Shown: positions 9,456 through 19,039 of the stretch, piece by piece | Layout of the letters: each line of letters starts with the position of its first letter | Position numbering within the stretch: the first letter of the stretch is position 1 | NCBI RefSeq assembly: GCF_008153345.1 | Contig: NZ_CP042818.1 | Location: 2,294,001 to 2,358,000, forward strand | Direction: 5' to 3' | DNA: 64,000 bases | Source of the DNA: Treponema phagedenis | Lineage (GTDB): Bacteria > Spirochaetota > Spirochaetia > Treponematales > Treponemataceae | The notes under the pieces: generated by a model | Databases searched by the model: none | The model's input: the letters and a program-made list of their open reading frames with translations, nothing else | What the model was told of the DNA's origin: nothing | Translations under genes and position numbers: made by a program

Positions 9456-11567
9456 TTAAATTTTAAATTTCTTAACTTCTTCAGCAAGACGTTCGATGCT
9501 TTGATGGGTTTTGCGACTTATTTCAGCTATTCCTATAATTGCACTGTTAATCTTGATTGTATCGGTATTCATAGTATTCATGTTTTCGGTAATCATTGCA
9601 GCGATCGATGCCAATTTTTGCATTTCAGTCGAAGTTTCCTTACTACCGGTTAACATTTCCGTTGCTCCATGTTCAACTTCCGTTGTAGCAGTATTGATGC
9701 TTTTTATTGCTCGGAGAATTTCCATGCCACCGGCGCTTTGCATTTGCATTGTCTTCATAATAACATCTTCTTGTGTTTTTACTGTTTCGGCAAACTGATA
9801 GATATCGGAAAATACGCTTTGTACGGTATCCGATGATTTTCCCAATTCACCTATCATAGCTTTCAATTCTTTCAGCACCATGGTAATTGATTTGCTTTGT
9901 CGCGCAGCTTCTTCTGCGAGTTTTCGTATTTCCGCAGCGACGACGGCAAAGCCTTTCCCCTCATTTCCTGCATGAGCAGCCTCTATAGCGGCATTCATAG
10001 CTAAAAGATTTGTCTGACTTGCAATGTTTTGGATAATAGTGCTTGCTTCCAATAAACCGTCAGACCGTTCAATAATCATCTTAGTGATCTCAACGGAGTG
10101 CATCAAACTTGTATGACCGATATCCGTTGACTCATTCAGACTTTCAACTGTTTCGGTGTTCTCTTCCAAAATATCGGTTACCGCTCTGATATTCGTAACC
10201 ATTTGTTCTATTGATGCGGAGGACTGTTCAACGCTTGCTGCCTGAGTAGCAATATGTTTATTAAGTTGCTCAACGGTTCGAACAGACTGCTCCATTACAG
10301 AAGCTACTTCAGTAATACCGGTTGTTTGACTTAGCACATCATTTTTTACATTTCCGATACTTTCCTCAATTTTTTTTGCAGCAAGCTCCGTTTTGCTTGC
10401 ATGCTCCGTTAACTCCGAGCCTATCGCTTCCATTTTATCTATATTGTAGGTAACAGTGGCTATTGAATTGCGAATTTTCTTGATTGTCTCATTAAAATAG
10501 AGTGCAATATCGGATATTTCATCGTTTCCTCTTACAGGTAATGAAATAGTCAAATCACCTTCACCCTGCGATATGTTTTTTAATGCCATGGCTGTTTTCT
10601 GCAATGGTTTTGCTATTTAATACGCAATAACCAGAATAACAAAGCCTGCGCACACAATTGTTATAATGATAACAACACAAACAGATATCATAAATTTATG
10701 GACTCCACCCATAAACTCTTCAGTGGGAGCACAAATAACCAAGGTCCAGCCAGTTGTACTGATTTTTGAAAACGCTCCGCTTATTTTTTTCCCGGCAAAA
10801 TCATAGGTATCGTAATTATACCCGTAATATTGTAATGCTTGTTGTATAAACCGGTCAAAATCTTTGTATGCATTGTCTTGCTTTGCTTTTTCTAAAACAT
10901 TCAGTTTTTCCTTTACGATTTGCTCATCCTTTCCCGCTATGATAGTTCCGTCGGTTCCTACGATAAAGGCTTCTCCTGTTTTCCCGATAGAGGCATTTTT
11001 GATATCGCGAGACAGCATCGCGGCATTTATTTCGGCAACTAAGATATTAATAATTTTCTGCGACACATTGTAAACGGGAATATAATAGTACATTGATACA
11101 AAACCGCCCGCAGCCGATGGCTCTGGTTGACTAATAAACATTCCGCCATTCAAAACAGTAGTAACCCCGATTTTTCCGCTATGGTTGACCGCTGTGCCGT
11201 CTGTTTGAAAGCCCTTTCCCGATGTATCCAAAATAAAAAGCTTGGTGATAAAATTTTTGGTATTTTTTACCGCCTCATATCTGAGCGAATGCGCTTTTTC
11301 ACTTACATTGAAATTAGGGTCGCGCACAGTTTCGTTTCTTGCAATAGTTTCCAACTGCCGATATAAACTTTGCAGGTTTACATTAACTATTTCCGATAAA
11401 TTGTATGCTTGTAAAGTAAGTCGCTCCGTAACATTATCCGTTAACGCTTTGTATGATGTAAGTAAAAAAACAGCACTTATTAACGCTATCGAAAATAGCA
11501 GTACGATACCAAAATAAAAAACTAATTTAATTGTAATTGAATGTTTTCTTTTTTCTGCTCTCCCCAT
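9456..11567 (-). pseudogene. Methyl-accepting chemotaxis protein interrupted by one in-frame TAA
   Basis: The first part (10617-11567, 316 residues) has an N-terminal membrane helix, a Cache-type sensor domain with IGKTGEAFIVGTDGTIIAGKD, and a second membrane helix. It stops at TAA (10619-10617) exactly where HAMP begins (LVIAY[18 protein letters not shown]). The same frame continues as HAMP plus signalling domain (to 9456), with [20 protein letters not shown] and hairpin [20 protein letters not shown], ending EEVKKFKI. The start ATG at 11567 follows GGAG by seven bases. Total length without the stop would be about 703 codons, normal for the class. A single substitution explains the lesion. 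It lies directly upstream of the other broken receptor, with a MITE copy between. Confidence 0.85.
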
Positions 11568-11983
11568 ATTTTATCTCCATTTATATTTGTATAAATCCGG
11601 CTGAAAGTGAGTATTATTATATTCACACACGAGCAATTATTTTCGGTTTTCTCATCGTATAAAACCACCTCAGTGATGAAAAATGTAAAAACCGTAGTGC
11701 ATATTTTAAATATGACATAAAGAGGAGACTTGTTATCAAACAGTTGAAAACTTGCCTTCTTCAAAATATCACTATAATATTACAGAAATTATATCATAAA
11801 GCCATATAAAGTCTACCAAAAAATATATTTTTAAATAAAATATTACGGTATCATTTAAAGCTCCACATAAAAATAAGCACAAAAACAAGAATCTATGTGT
11901 TATAAAACGATTTGTAAAAGAGAAAATCAGGTGAATTAAGAGGAAGTTTAGATAAAAATATTTTTAAACTGTTAAAATATTTT
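11568..11983. other. AT-rich intergenic region, no gene seen
   Basis: About 415 very AT-rich bases between the chemotaxis gene start and the tsaC stop. An 80-codon minus-strand frame (11522-11764) overlaps the chemotaxis gene start in another frame and looks like chance. No repeat core, tRNA or clear terminator was recognised. Confidence 0.5.
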
Positions 11984-12529
11984 TTATAGTACTATTGCAC
12001 CCTGCCGCAGAAGTTTTGGCTCGCTTCCTGAAATATCAACGATGGTTGAAGCAAGCCCCGTAATCTTTCCCGCATCTACGATCAAAGAAACATCTTGCTG
12101 AAATTCTTGTTTGATTTCTTCTATATCTGTCAGGGGAGGAAAACCCGATCTATTCGCACTGGTGGAGTAAATAGGCTTTCCGGTTTTTTCTACCACTTCT
12201 CTAAGCCAATTATCATTTGGGCAGCGAAAAGCCTGTGTATTTCCGTTTTTCAGCCTCATAATTAGCGTAAGCGGACCCGGCCATAAAGATAAAAACTTTT
12301 GGGGAATAGAAATATCGGTATATTTTTTATAATCTTCAGGTTTGGCAATGAGGGCGATAAATTGCTTAGAAGCGTTTCGGCCTTTTATTGCAGCAATTTT
12401 ATCCGCCGTTTCCGGCATAATACCTGAAAAACCGTAAATTGTATCGGTTGGGATAATAACAATTTTTTTTTCGCGCAAAAGCTCGGCGGTAATATCAGCC
12501 GAATTACCATCAATTTTTGAAACAATCAT
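11984..12529 (-). CDS. tsaC: L-threonylcarbamoyladenylate synthase (Sua5/YrdC/YwlC family)
   Basis: A 181-residue protein with the YrdC fold signatures: IPTDTIYGFSG near residue 31, IKGRNASKQF near residue 50, WPGPLTLIM, and PIYSTSANRSGFPP near residue 120. It makes threonylcarbamoyl-AMP from threonine, bicarbonate and ATP, the first step of t6A37 synthesis in ANN-reading tRNAs. It is the short TsaC-type form without the Sua5 C-terminal domain. The start overlaps the stop of the DivIC/FtsB-like gene by four bases (ATGA), so the two are translationally coupled. Confidence 0.92.
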   Translation of the reverse strand: MIVSKIDGNSADITAELLREKKIVIIPTDTIYGFSGIMPETADKIAAIKGRNASKQFIALIAKPEDYKKYTDISIPQKFLSLWPGPLTLIMRLKNGNTQAFRCPNDNWLREVVEKTGKPIYSTSANRSGFPPLTDIEEIKQEFQQDVSLIVDAGKITGLASTIVDISGSEPKLLRQGAIVL

Positions 12530-12954
12530 TTTTTGATTCCAAATAGCATTTCCAAAATAAGAATAATAATCCCCGCAGAGGCTGCAAGACTTTTACAAAA
12601 ATCATCACTCAAAGTATACGGCTTTGTAATCTTAAACGATGTCCCTGCAGTAAGTTGTTGTGTAAAGCTTCCCGAAAAATTTGTCGGCTTAATAAGAAAC
12701 TCTCCATCCCTCACATAACCTAACTGATTTGCATAGACCTCAATTGTGTCTTGGTCAAAAGAAAGATTATCTATTATAATTCCAAGCTCTTTGGTAGTTT
12801 CCGCTAAGGCTTCAACATGATATTTTAAGGCATCTCGCTGCATTTGCATTTGTTTCATTGCAAAAAAACTTTTTTGCCCGAAAAAAAGAGACAAAAACCC
12901 GTATAGCCCGACGGCAACAAAAACGGGAAAAATTATTTTCAAATACAACTTCAT
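12526..12954 (-). CDS. FtsB/DivIC-type septum formation initiator
   Basis: A 142-residue small bitopic protein: a short cytoplasmic head, one membrane helix (about residues 7-24), then a coiled-coil (about 30-70) rich in Gln/Met/Glu, and the family-typical ANQLGYVRDGEFLI segment after the coil. These are features of FtsB/DivIC proteins, which form the FtsQLB (DivIB-FtsL-DivIC) complex at the division septum. It has an unusual second hydrophobic C-terminal segment (LAASAGIIILILEMLFGI) that may form another membrane helix. Whether it is FtsB or FtsL is not decidable from the sequence. Confidence 0.75.
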   Translation of the reverse strand: MKLYLKIIFPVFVAVGLYGFLSLFFGQKSFFAMKQMQMQRDALKYHVEALAETTKELGIIIDNLSFDQDTIEVYANQLGYVRDGEFLIKPTNFSGSFTQQLTAGTSFKITKPYTLSDDFCKSLAASAGIIILILEMLFGIKK

Positions 12955-12999
12955 ATCATTCTTTAGTTACGGCATATTCGGACTTTCCTTTAAATAATA

Positions 13000-13028
13000 T
13001 TGAAAAAAAACAAAAAGTATTATATACT
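13000..13028 (+). promoter_or_regulatory. Sigma-70 promoter for the acidic-protein/DUF115 gene run
   Basis: TTGAAA (13000-13005) and TATACT (13023-13028) are separated by 17 bases, about 65 bases upstream of the ATG at 13092. Both boxes match 5 of 6 consensus positions. It is divergent from the tsaC/DivIC pair. Confidence 0.6.
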
Positions 13029-13091
13029 TATGATGTATATATTTTATGCCGATATACGTTATAACAATCCGATATTAACGTGGAGAAAAGC

Positions 13092-15170
13092 ATGGCTTCA
13101 GATTATGAAAAAAAAGATTCAATAGATGATTTCTCTTTCCCGGTGCATTTTGATGACAACTCAAAACTTGATATGTATGGAGTTTGGATAAAAAAAAGCG
13201 CTCGTGATGAGTCAGATAAAGATTTTCAAGCAATAGAAAACAATAAAGATGCGAGCAGTCCGGCGGACGATATTGAAAATTTGTCTGATTTTGCCGTATC
13301 TTTTCCCGAAGAAGAACAAGGCATACATTCCGAAGAAAACTCATTTATACAGGAAAGCAGTAATCATGCTGATGGACAAGGAGATGATATGGCAGCTATG
13401 GATATTAACGGATTTGAAACACTGGATCTCGATGATTTTTTAGACGATTCTTTTGACGATTCATCCCAATCCGATCAAGCATCTCAGTCGGATGAACAAG
13501 ATAAAACTCCTATTAAAGAGGCAGATTTCACTCCCGTTGAATTTTCTATGGAAGATTTTGAAGCGGAAATTAGCAGACCGAACGAAGAGGAAGAGGGAGA
13601 AGATCCTCACGCTCCGGTAGATATTGATATAGACTTCAGTCCCGCAGCAAGCACGAACACGGAAACTTCTGAAGGAGACGATAGTTTAAATACAATTACG
13701 GAAATTCATTTTGACCTTCCCGATTCTTCACCGAGCTCAAGTTCCAATTCCGCTATAAAGACCGAATTTTCTGAAGCATCCGAATTTGACGATCTTCTTG
13801 ACGGGCTTGGCTCTTCTTCGGCAAGTACAACAGTGAATGTGCCTGATAAAAGAAAATCGGAAATCAATTTGAATGTTGATATTGAAGATGCAGGTGAATC
13901 CAAAGCTGAAGAATTTGAATTTGCCAAAACGGATATAGAGTCTGTTGATATTTCCATTTTTGACAATGATCCCGTTGTGCCTGAGGTAGCGGTAAAAGCG
14001 GAAGAACCCGATAAGCCAAAACAGGAAGAACCGGAAGAAAAACTGTCGGCTGTAAACATTGAAGTTCCCGAAACCGACATGTTTTTTGATGATGTCGGTG
14101 CTTTAACCGATGACCTTATGAAAGAAGAAATTGCTTCCACAGAAAACAGTCTGGATTCAGTACCTGAGCATCACGCAGCCCAATCGCTCGAAACTGAAAA
14201 TCTTTTACGAAAAATTGCGGAAGAAATTGCCGGCATTAAAACCGAATTGGCTGACCTTAAGAAACAAGTAAATGAACAAGCGACTGCCCCACTCATCCAC
14301 AAAGATGATGTCATCCAAACGGAAGAGAAAAAACCCGCGGCAAAAAGCTCGGGTTTCTTCTCCGATGATGATACGGATGAAACAATTGCGCTTACCGGAG
14401 ATGAACTTAACAATATCTTAATCACGGCGGATTTTACCGAAGAAGCAAATACGGAAGAATATGAAATCCCCGAATTCCTTGATTCGACGAATGAAAACCT
14501 TGCTGCACAGGAAATAGAAAATACGGAAGAAAAGAGCGAGCTTGAAGACTTTAAGCCTGCACATATTGTTCCGAGCGGAGATGACCTTAGTTATCTTGAT
14601 GACCAAAGTGATATTCCCAATGATGAAACAATGCTGGGATCGGTTGCTGACGATTACATTACAAAACCGGATTTTGAATCGGAAGTTTTGGAAGAACCTG
14701 AAGATTTAACGATTGAAGCCCTTAATTTTGAAACTGATAATATTGCAGATATACAAAAAGAGACTGATGAAGCTCCGGTGCATGCGGACGATTTGAGCGA
14801 TATCGACTTTTTAACTGAAGATATATCGGAAATCCCCGCAGAGCAGGAAATTGAATTACCTGAAATTGAATCTCAAGAGTTAACTGATTCTGAAGCAAAT
14901 GAAGTTTCTTCTTTGGCTGAAAAAGATGCCGCTTTTTTTGATGAAACCCTGACAGATAAAATACCTGTTCACACGGAAGAGATCAAACCTGAACCGGCAC
15001 AGTCGGAAACTGCAAGTATGCCTCTACAATTGAAAGAAGAAATCAAATCGGTTTTAAGTTATATGGACAGACTGCTTGAAAGCTTGCCGGAAGAAAAAAT
15101 AGAAGAGTTCGCAAAATCCGAATATTTTAACACGTATAAACGCTTGTTTGATGAACTGGGAATTTCCTGA
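13092..15170 (+). CDS. Very acidic, low-complexity protein of unknown function
   Basis: A protein of about 692 residues, dominated by Asp, Glu and Ser, with no membrane helix or signal peptide. I prefer the ATG at 13092 because GGAG lies six bases before it; an upstream GTG at 13080 is in frame but has no site. The sequence is mostly predicted disorder with many short D/E-rich blocks (LDLDDFLDDSFDDSSQSD and similar). A short coiled coil lies near residues 360-400 (LLRKIAEEIAGIKTELADLK), and the C-terminus ends in a compact helical segment (LKEEIKSVLSYMDRLLESLP to LFDELGIS). It resembles treponemal scaffold-like proteins, but I recognise no family. It shares a promoter with the two DUF115 genes and a degenerate GGDEF protein. 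Confidence 0.75.
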   Translation: MASDYEKKDSIDDFSFPVHFDDNSKLDMYGVWIKKSARDESDKDFQAIENNKDASSPADDIENLSDFAVSFPEEEQGIHSEENSFIQESSNHADGQGDDMAAMDINGFETLDLDDFLDDSFDDSSQSDQASQSDEQDKTPIKEADFTPVEFSMEDFEAEISRPNEEEEGEDPHAPVDIDIDFSPAASTNTETSEGDDSLNTITEIHFDLPDSSPSSSSNSAIKTEFSEASEFDDLLDGLGSSSASTTVNVPDKRKSEINLNVDIEDAGESKAEEFEFAKTDIESVDISIFDNDPVVPEVAVKAEEPDKPKQEEPEEKLSAVNIEVPETDMFFDDVGALTDDLMKEEIASTENSLDSVPEHHAAQSLETENLLRKIAEEIAGIKTELADLKKQVNEQATAPLIHKDDVIQTEEKKPAAKSSGFFSDDDTDETIALTGDELNNILITADFTEEANTEEYEIPEFLDSTNENLAAQEIENTEEKSELEDFKPAHIVPSGDDLSYLDDQSDIPNDETMLGSVADDYITKPDFESEVLEEPEDLTIEALNFETDNIADIQKETDEAPVHADDLSDIDFLTEDISEIPAEQEIELPEIESQELTDSEANEVSSLAEKDAAFFDETLTDKIPVHTEEIKPEPAQSETASMPLQLKEEIKSVLSYMDRLLESLPEEKIEEFAKSEYFNTYKRLFDELGIS

Positions 15171-16078
15171 TGGGTTTAATTGCAAAAGCGGAAATATTAC
15201 GCGGTTCCGTATTTTTTGATACGGAAAAAAATTCGCTGTACGGAGAGCTGGAACGAAAATTTGCCGAACTTCGAGATGCGATAGGAATTGAGCGCGCAGG
15301 GTTTTTATATCCCGATGAAAAAAAGACTTTTGCACTCCATTTTGCGTTTGGTCTTGATATCACAACGCTACTTAGGATGGTAATACCCTTCAATACAATA
15401 AAAAATGTTTTACCGCAAAATAATTGGATATGTATTGAAGGTGCCAACTTGGAAGCTTTGCGTGTGTATTTTTCTTCTCATGAATTTGCTTCTTTAAAAC
15501 GTCTGTATCTTTATCCGATAAAAATACAGAATATTTCACTGTATATTATCTTTTTTGATTCTCTTTTAAATGTTGCCGGAAAAAATTTTCAACCTGAGAA
15601 GGCGGCAACGCTTATTAAAAATTTTCTCCCCTCTCTTAAAAAGGCTTTTTCAGTTATAAAAATAACTAAGTTGATTTACCCTTTTCAAAAAGGTCAACGC
15701 CTTATAAAAGAGCGAATTGATGCGGCAATAATGGCAGAGAATACCGCAAATCTTTTTACCTTAAATACCAGCGCTGTTTTTCCAAATATTATTCGTCTGC
15801 ACGGAGACATCAGTAAGTTACGCCTTTATTATGCGCTTATCAATCGGTTAATGGTTTTGGTTGGCACCTCAAATTTGTTTTTATTTGAGTCCGATCTCCA
15901 AATGCAAATTGTTATTTTTTCCGTCTCTCCGATTGATGCAGAGTTGTATATAACGCAGTTGCGTCAATCAGTGCAAGAAATTTTCGGTTTAAGTGTTGCG
16001 GAAAAACTTTTAATTGCTTCTAAAGGCAACAGCAAAGACTCTGAAGAAGTGTTGAAATTTCTTCACTTAAAAGGCTGA
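15170..16078 (+). CDS. Unrecognised cytoplasmic protein upstream of the DUF115 pair
   Basis: A 302-residue protein with no signal peptide or membrane helix. The start overlaps the previous stop (TGATG-type junction) and the end abuts the next start, so it is part of a tight operon. The middle part (FAFGLDITTLLRMVIPF and similar) resembles no family I can name. The last 90 residues, with DISKLRLYYALINRLMVLVG then QMQIVIFSVSPIDAELYITQ, have the strand-helix rhythm of a decayed GGDEF/PAS-like fold, but this is only an impression. Its place between an acidic scaffold-like protein and flagellin-modification-type proteins suggests a role in the same process. Confidence 0.7.
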   Translation: MGLIAKAEILRGSVFFDTEKNSLYGELERKFAELRDAIGIERAGFLYPDEKKTFALHFAFGLDITTLLRMVIPFNTIKNVLPQNNWICIEGANLEALRVYFSSHEFASLKRLYLYPIKIQNISLYIIFFDSLLNVAGKNFQPEKAATLIKNFLPSLKKAFSVIKITKLIYPFQKGQRLIKERIDAAIMAENTANLFTLNTSAVFPNIIRLHGDISKLRLYYALINRLMVLVGTSNLFLFESDLQMQIVIFSVSPIDAELYITQLRQSVQEIFGLSVAEKLLIASKGNSKDSEEVLKFLHLKG

Positions 16079-17523
16079 TGATTCCGCAGGTTGCCCTACA
16101 TTCAAAATACAACCCGCAAAAAGAGGCTGAAACCTTTGCCGGCTCTATCAAAACAAATCCTGCAATAATCGTTATTAGCGAACCGGGAGAATCCTATGCA
16201 GCGGAATCTTTGCGCAAAAGGTTTCCTTCTGCAAAACTGATTGCTTTACGGTATAGTCAAACTCTTTTTTCAGAAAGTGATTTTCTTTGGGATTCGGTTT
16301 GGAGACCGCAGGCAGGAAGCCTTGAATTTTTTTTAATTCAAAATATTCACGATGAAGAGTTATCCAATACGATTTTTATTCCTTGGAAGCCGGCGGATCG
16401 GGCTTTTCCCAATGAAGCAAAGCTCGTTTGGCAAGGAATTGCAACCGCCATTAAAATGATTCAAAGTGAGATGGCAACAAGGACATTTTTTGGGAAGCGC
16501 TGGCTTGCCAATATTTTGCGTAACAGCATGTTTGCAGAACAGGTAATCGATTTTTCTTTTTATGCCGAACGGGTGATTTTTGCTGCCGCAGGGCAAAGCC
16601 TTGAAAAATGCCTGAGCAAAAAGACTGGGGCTCCGATTGCGGCAGTTTCTTCCGCGCTTTCTGCATTGGCATATCGCGGGGTAAAACCTATCTTTTGCGT
16701 AAGCACCGATGGCGGTTTTTGGGCTGCCGCCCATTTAAAAAGAATTGCCACTGATATTCCGGTTTTGTTCCCACTTGAGGCAGCTATTCCTTCTAATGTA
16801 TTAATAAATAATCCGCTTTCTTTTTTAAATTACGGATCAAAAACCGAATCTTTTTTCTTAGATGCGTTTCAAGCTCCGTCGATATCAGCACAGCGGAATG
16901 GAAGCGTTTCAGGTACGATGGCAGAGCTCTTATTTAATTTCAGAATAAAGAAGATATACCTTTGCGGGCTTGATTTAGCTGAAGGCAAAGGATTTCAGCA
17001 TGCACGTCCTCATGCATCGGGTATTGCTAAAACATTTAGAACGATGCCTCTCGCATCAATTATTGCAAAAGGCGGAAATCCTCAGTCTTTAGAAATTTAT
17101 GCAAACTGGTTTATGCAGCTGCCTAAGGAAAAAACCGATTGCCTCATACGCGTGGGCGAAGAAGGAAGAGCATTACCTTCAATAAAAACAATATCGCTAA
17201 AAGCGTTTTTAACGCAGATGCCGACCGTTATGCCGCAGATACGGACTCAGACGATTAAAAAAATATCAAAAAAAGATCGATTCGCCCTTGTGCATACATA
17301 TCTTTTATTACTTGAGAAAACTGCAAAATTAAAAAACGGTGCGACTAAATTTTTAGAGCGAGGTATAGAAAAAGAGGCGGCTGAATTTCTTGCCTATCCG
17401 GAACTTTTGGTAGCGATAAAAAATCGAGGAACAAAAGAGCGTTCAATCGCCGCTCAAAAACTTTGTGAAAAAGTATCTGTGGAAATAAAAAAATTACGAC
17501 AAAGGTTGCAGATACATGAATAA
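16078..17523 (+). CDS. DUF115 (MptE-like) protein, degenerate nucleotide-binding loop
   Basis: A 481-residue protein of the 6-hydroxymethylpterin diphosphokinase MptE-like/DUF115 family, which includes motility accessory factors involved in flagellin glycosylation. Family marks are LHSKYNPQKEAE at residues 7-18 and the Rossmann-like core (IFAAAGQSLEKCL, then PIFCVSTDGGFWAA and IKKIYLCGLDLAEGKGF). Where active members have GAGPSLE this protein has AAGQSLE, so the catalytic loop is altered. The C-terminal 100 residues are helical and Lys/Glu-rich. The stop overlaps the start of the second DUF115 gene by eight bases. A sugar-transfer or partner role in surface or flagellar glycosylation is an inference from the family. 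Confidence 0.8.
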   Translation: MIPQVALHSKYNPQKEAETFAGSIKTNPAIIVISEPGESYAAESLRKRFPSAKLIALRYSQTLFSESDFLWDSVWRPQAGSLEFFLIQNIHDEELSNTIFIPWKPADRAFPNEAKLVWQGIATAIKMIQSEMATRTFFGKRWLANILRNSMFAEQVIDFSFYAERVIFAAAGQSLEKCLSKKTGAPIAAVSSALSALAYRGVKPIFCVSTDGGFWAAAHLKRIATDIPVLFPLEAAIPSNVLINNPLSFLNYGSKTESFFLDAFQAPSISAQRNGSVSGTMAELLFNFRIKKIYLCGLDLAEGKGFQHARPHASGIAKTFRTMPLASIIAKGGNPQSLEIYANWFMQLPKEKTDCLIRVGEEGRALPSIKTISLKAFLTQMPTVMPQIRTQTIKKISKKDRFALVHTYLLLLEKTAKLKNGATKFLERGIEKEAAEFLAYPELLVAIKNRGTKERSIAAQKLCEKVSVEIKKLRQRLQIHE

Positions 17524-19039
17524 AATTTTTACCGAAAATATAGCAGCATTAAAAAAAGAAAATACTCGACTGGCGGACATACTCGAAAAAACCGAGTCAA
17601 ATTCCGCGTATTCAAACGTATTCGTCGCAAAGTCGGGAGAACTTGTTCCTCTTTTAAAAAATGGAAAACCCCTACACTCAAAATATGATCCGAAAAAAGA
17701 AGCACAAAATCTCTTGCCCAAAGAAAGTTGCTTTGTACTTTTTTGCGGAATAGGCTCCGGTGTTCAAATCAAACTCTTTTTAGAAACCTTTCCTCAAGCT
17801 TTTTGCGGAGTTTGCGAAGCTGATTATCCGACACTTCGCTCAGCTTTTGACTGCATTGATTTTACTGAAATCATTGCAAACAAAAGATTGTATTTTTTTG
17901 CGCCTATAAGCGTACAGCGTTTGCCCCAAGAACTTGCAGAGCGATACCTTCCAGCAATGCACGGTAATTTTTCGGTATACAGCCTAAGCGCATGGACCCG
18001 ATTTTTCCCCGAAGAGATAAAACTTTTTTCCCATCTTGTGGATGCGGCTCTGGACAAAATACGGGCTGATTATTCCGTACAAGCGCATTTCGGAAAGCTT
18101 TGGCTGCGGAATGCTTTTATCAATTTACAAACAGCGGCAAAAATATGTCCCTGCCTGCCGAAAGTTTCTTTAAGAACTCAGGCAGCTGTTTTGGGTGCAG
18201 GACCGAGCTTGGAAGAAGGTATTAAAAAAATACAATCAGAGCGAAGCGCATACACAGTTTTTGCAACCGACACTGCCTTTCCCGCCTGTATAAAACAAAA
18301 GCTGATTCCTGATTTTTTTATCGGTATCGACCCTCAGTATCTTTCATATGCGCATTCATTTCCGCCTCTTCCAAAAAACACAACGGCGATCTTTGATCTT
18401 TGCGCCTGCCCCTCTGCTATTACTCCTTTTATTGAAAACAAGAATCCGCTTATTTTTGCCGCCGGAGGGCATCCCCTTGCGCAACTTGCTGCCGAGTATT
18501 CTCCGTTTCCGTATATGGAAACAAGCTCGGGAACTGTTACCATTGCCGCCTTATCGGTTGCTTCAAGCTTGGGATTTACAAAACCGCTTACCTTCGGCGC
18601 GGACTTCGCCTACATAAACGGAAAACCGTATGCACGCGGAACCTATCTTTTTGATTTATATCAAAAAAAAGCGGTACGGACGGCACCGGCGGAAACTTCT
18701 TTTTCCGCCCTTATGTTCAGAACTCAAACAAAAAAAATAACAAGCGATTCGGGCATCACGTACACAACCGATGTGCTTACCCGATATAAAAAATCATTTC
18801 TTTCTTTTTCCTCCGAAAATATTTGGAAAAAAGAAGACTTCAGCGCATTTCCTTACAATGAGTTTATACAGTTTTTCTTAAAATCGTTAAAAGAGGAAAG
18901 GCACGAAACCAGCCTTGCGCTTCTGCCTTTTTTTGCATGGTATAAACTTAAAAAAAAGAAAAAAGGAGAAAACCTCGATAGTTTTTCTATCAGAGAACTT
19001 GTCTTTGGGGAAATTCTACGATATACTAAACTGAAATGA
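17516..19039 (+). CDS. DUF115 (MptE-like) motility accessory factor-type protein
   Basis: A 507-residue paralogue of the preceding protein with an intact motif set: LHSKYDPKKEAQNLLPKE near residue 60, AAVLGAGPSLEEGIKK near residue 225, then FATDTAFPACIKQKLIPDFFIGIDPQ, a canonical DUF115 core. In Campylobacter and Clostridium, related Maf proteins act on flagellin O-glycosylation with nonulosonic acids. The tandem intact/degenerate pair suggests a heteromeric complex, as an inference. The stop overlaps the next start by four bases (ATGA). No signal peptide is visible, so it is cytoplasmic. Confidence 0.85.
   Translation: MNKIFTENIAALKKENTRLADILEKTESNSAYSNVFVAKSGELVPLLKNGKPLHSKYDPKKEAQNLLPKESCFVLFCGIGSGVQIKLFLETFPQAFCGVCEADYPTLRSAFDCIDFTEIIANKRLYFFAPISVQRLPQELAERYLPAMHGNFSVYSLSAWTRFFPEEIKLFSHLVDAALDKIRADYSVQAHFGKLWLRNAFINLQTAAKICPCLPKVSLRTQAAVLGAGPSLEEGIKKIQSERSAYTVFATDTAFPACIKQKLIPDFFIGIDPQYLSYAHSFPPLPKNTTAIFDLCACPSAITPFIENKNPLIFAAGGHPLAQLAAEYSPFPYMETSSGTVTIAALSVASSLGFTKPLTFGADFAYINGKPYARGTYLFDLYQKKAVRTAPAETSFSALMFRTQTKKITSDSGITYTTDVLTRYKKSFLSFSSENIWKKEDFSAFPYNEFIQFFLKSLKEERHETSLALLPFFAWYKLKKKKKGENLDSFSIRELVFGEILRYTKLK

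Noticed and set aside
11522-11764. 80-codon minus-strand frame overlapping the second chemotaxis gene start
   Set aside because: Overlaps a well-supported start in another frame and has no recognisable features.
14171-14425. Antisense frames within the acidic-protein gene (for example 13706-14140 and 14171-14425)
   Set aside because: Mirror images of Asp/Glu/Ser-rich codons; no promoter or ribosome site.
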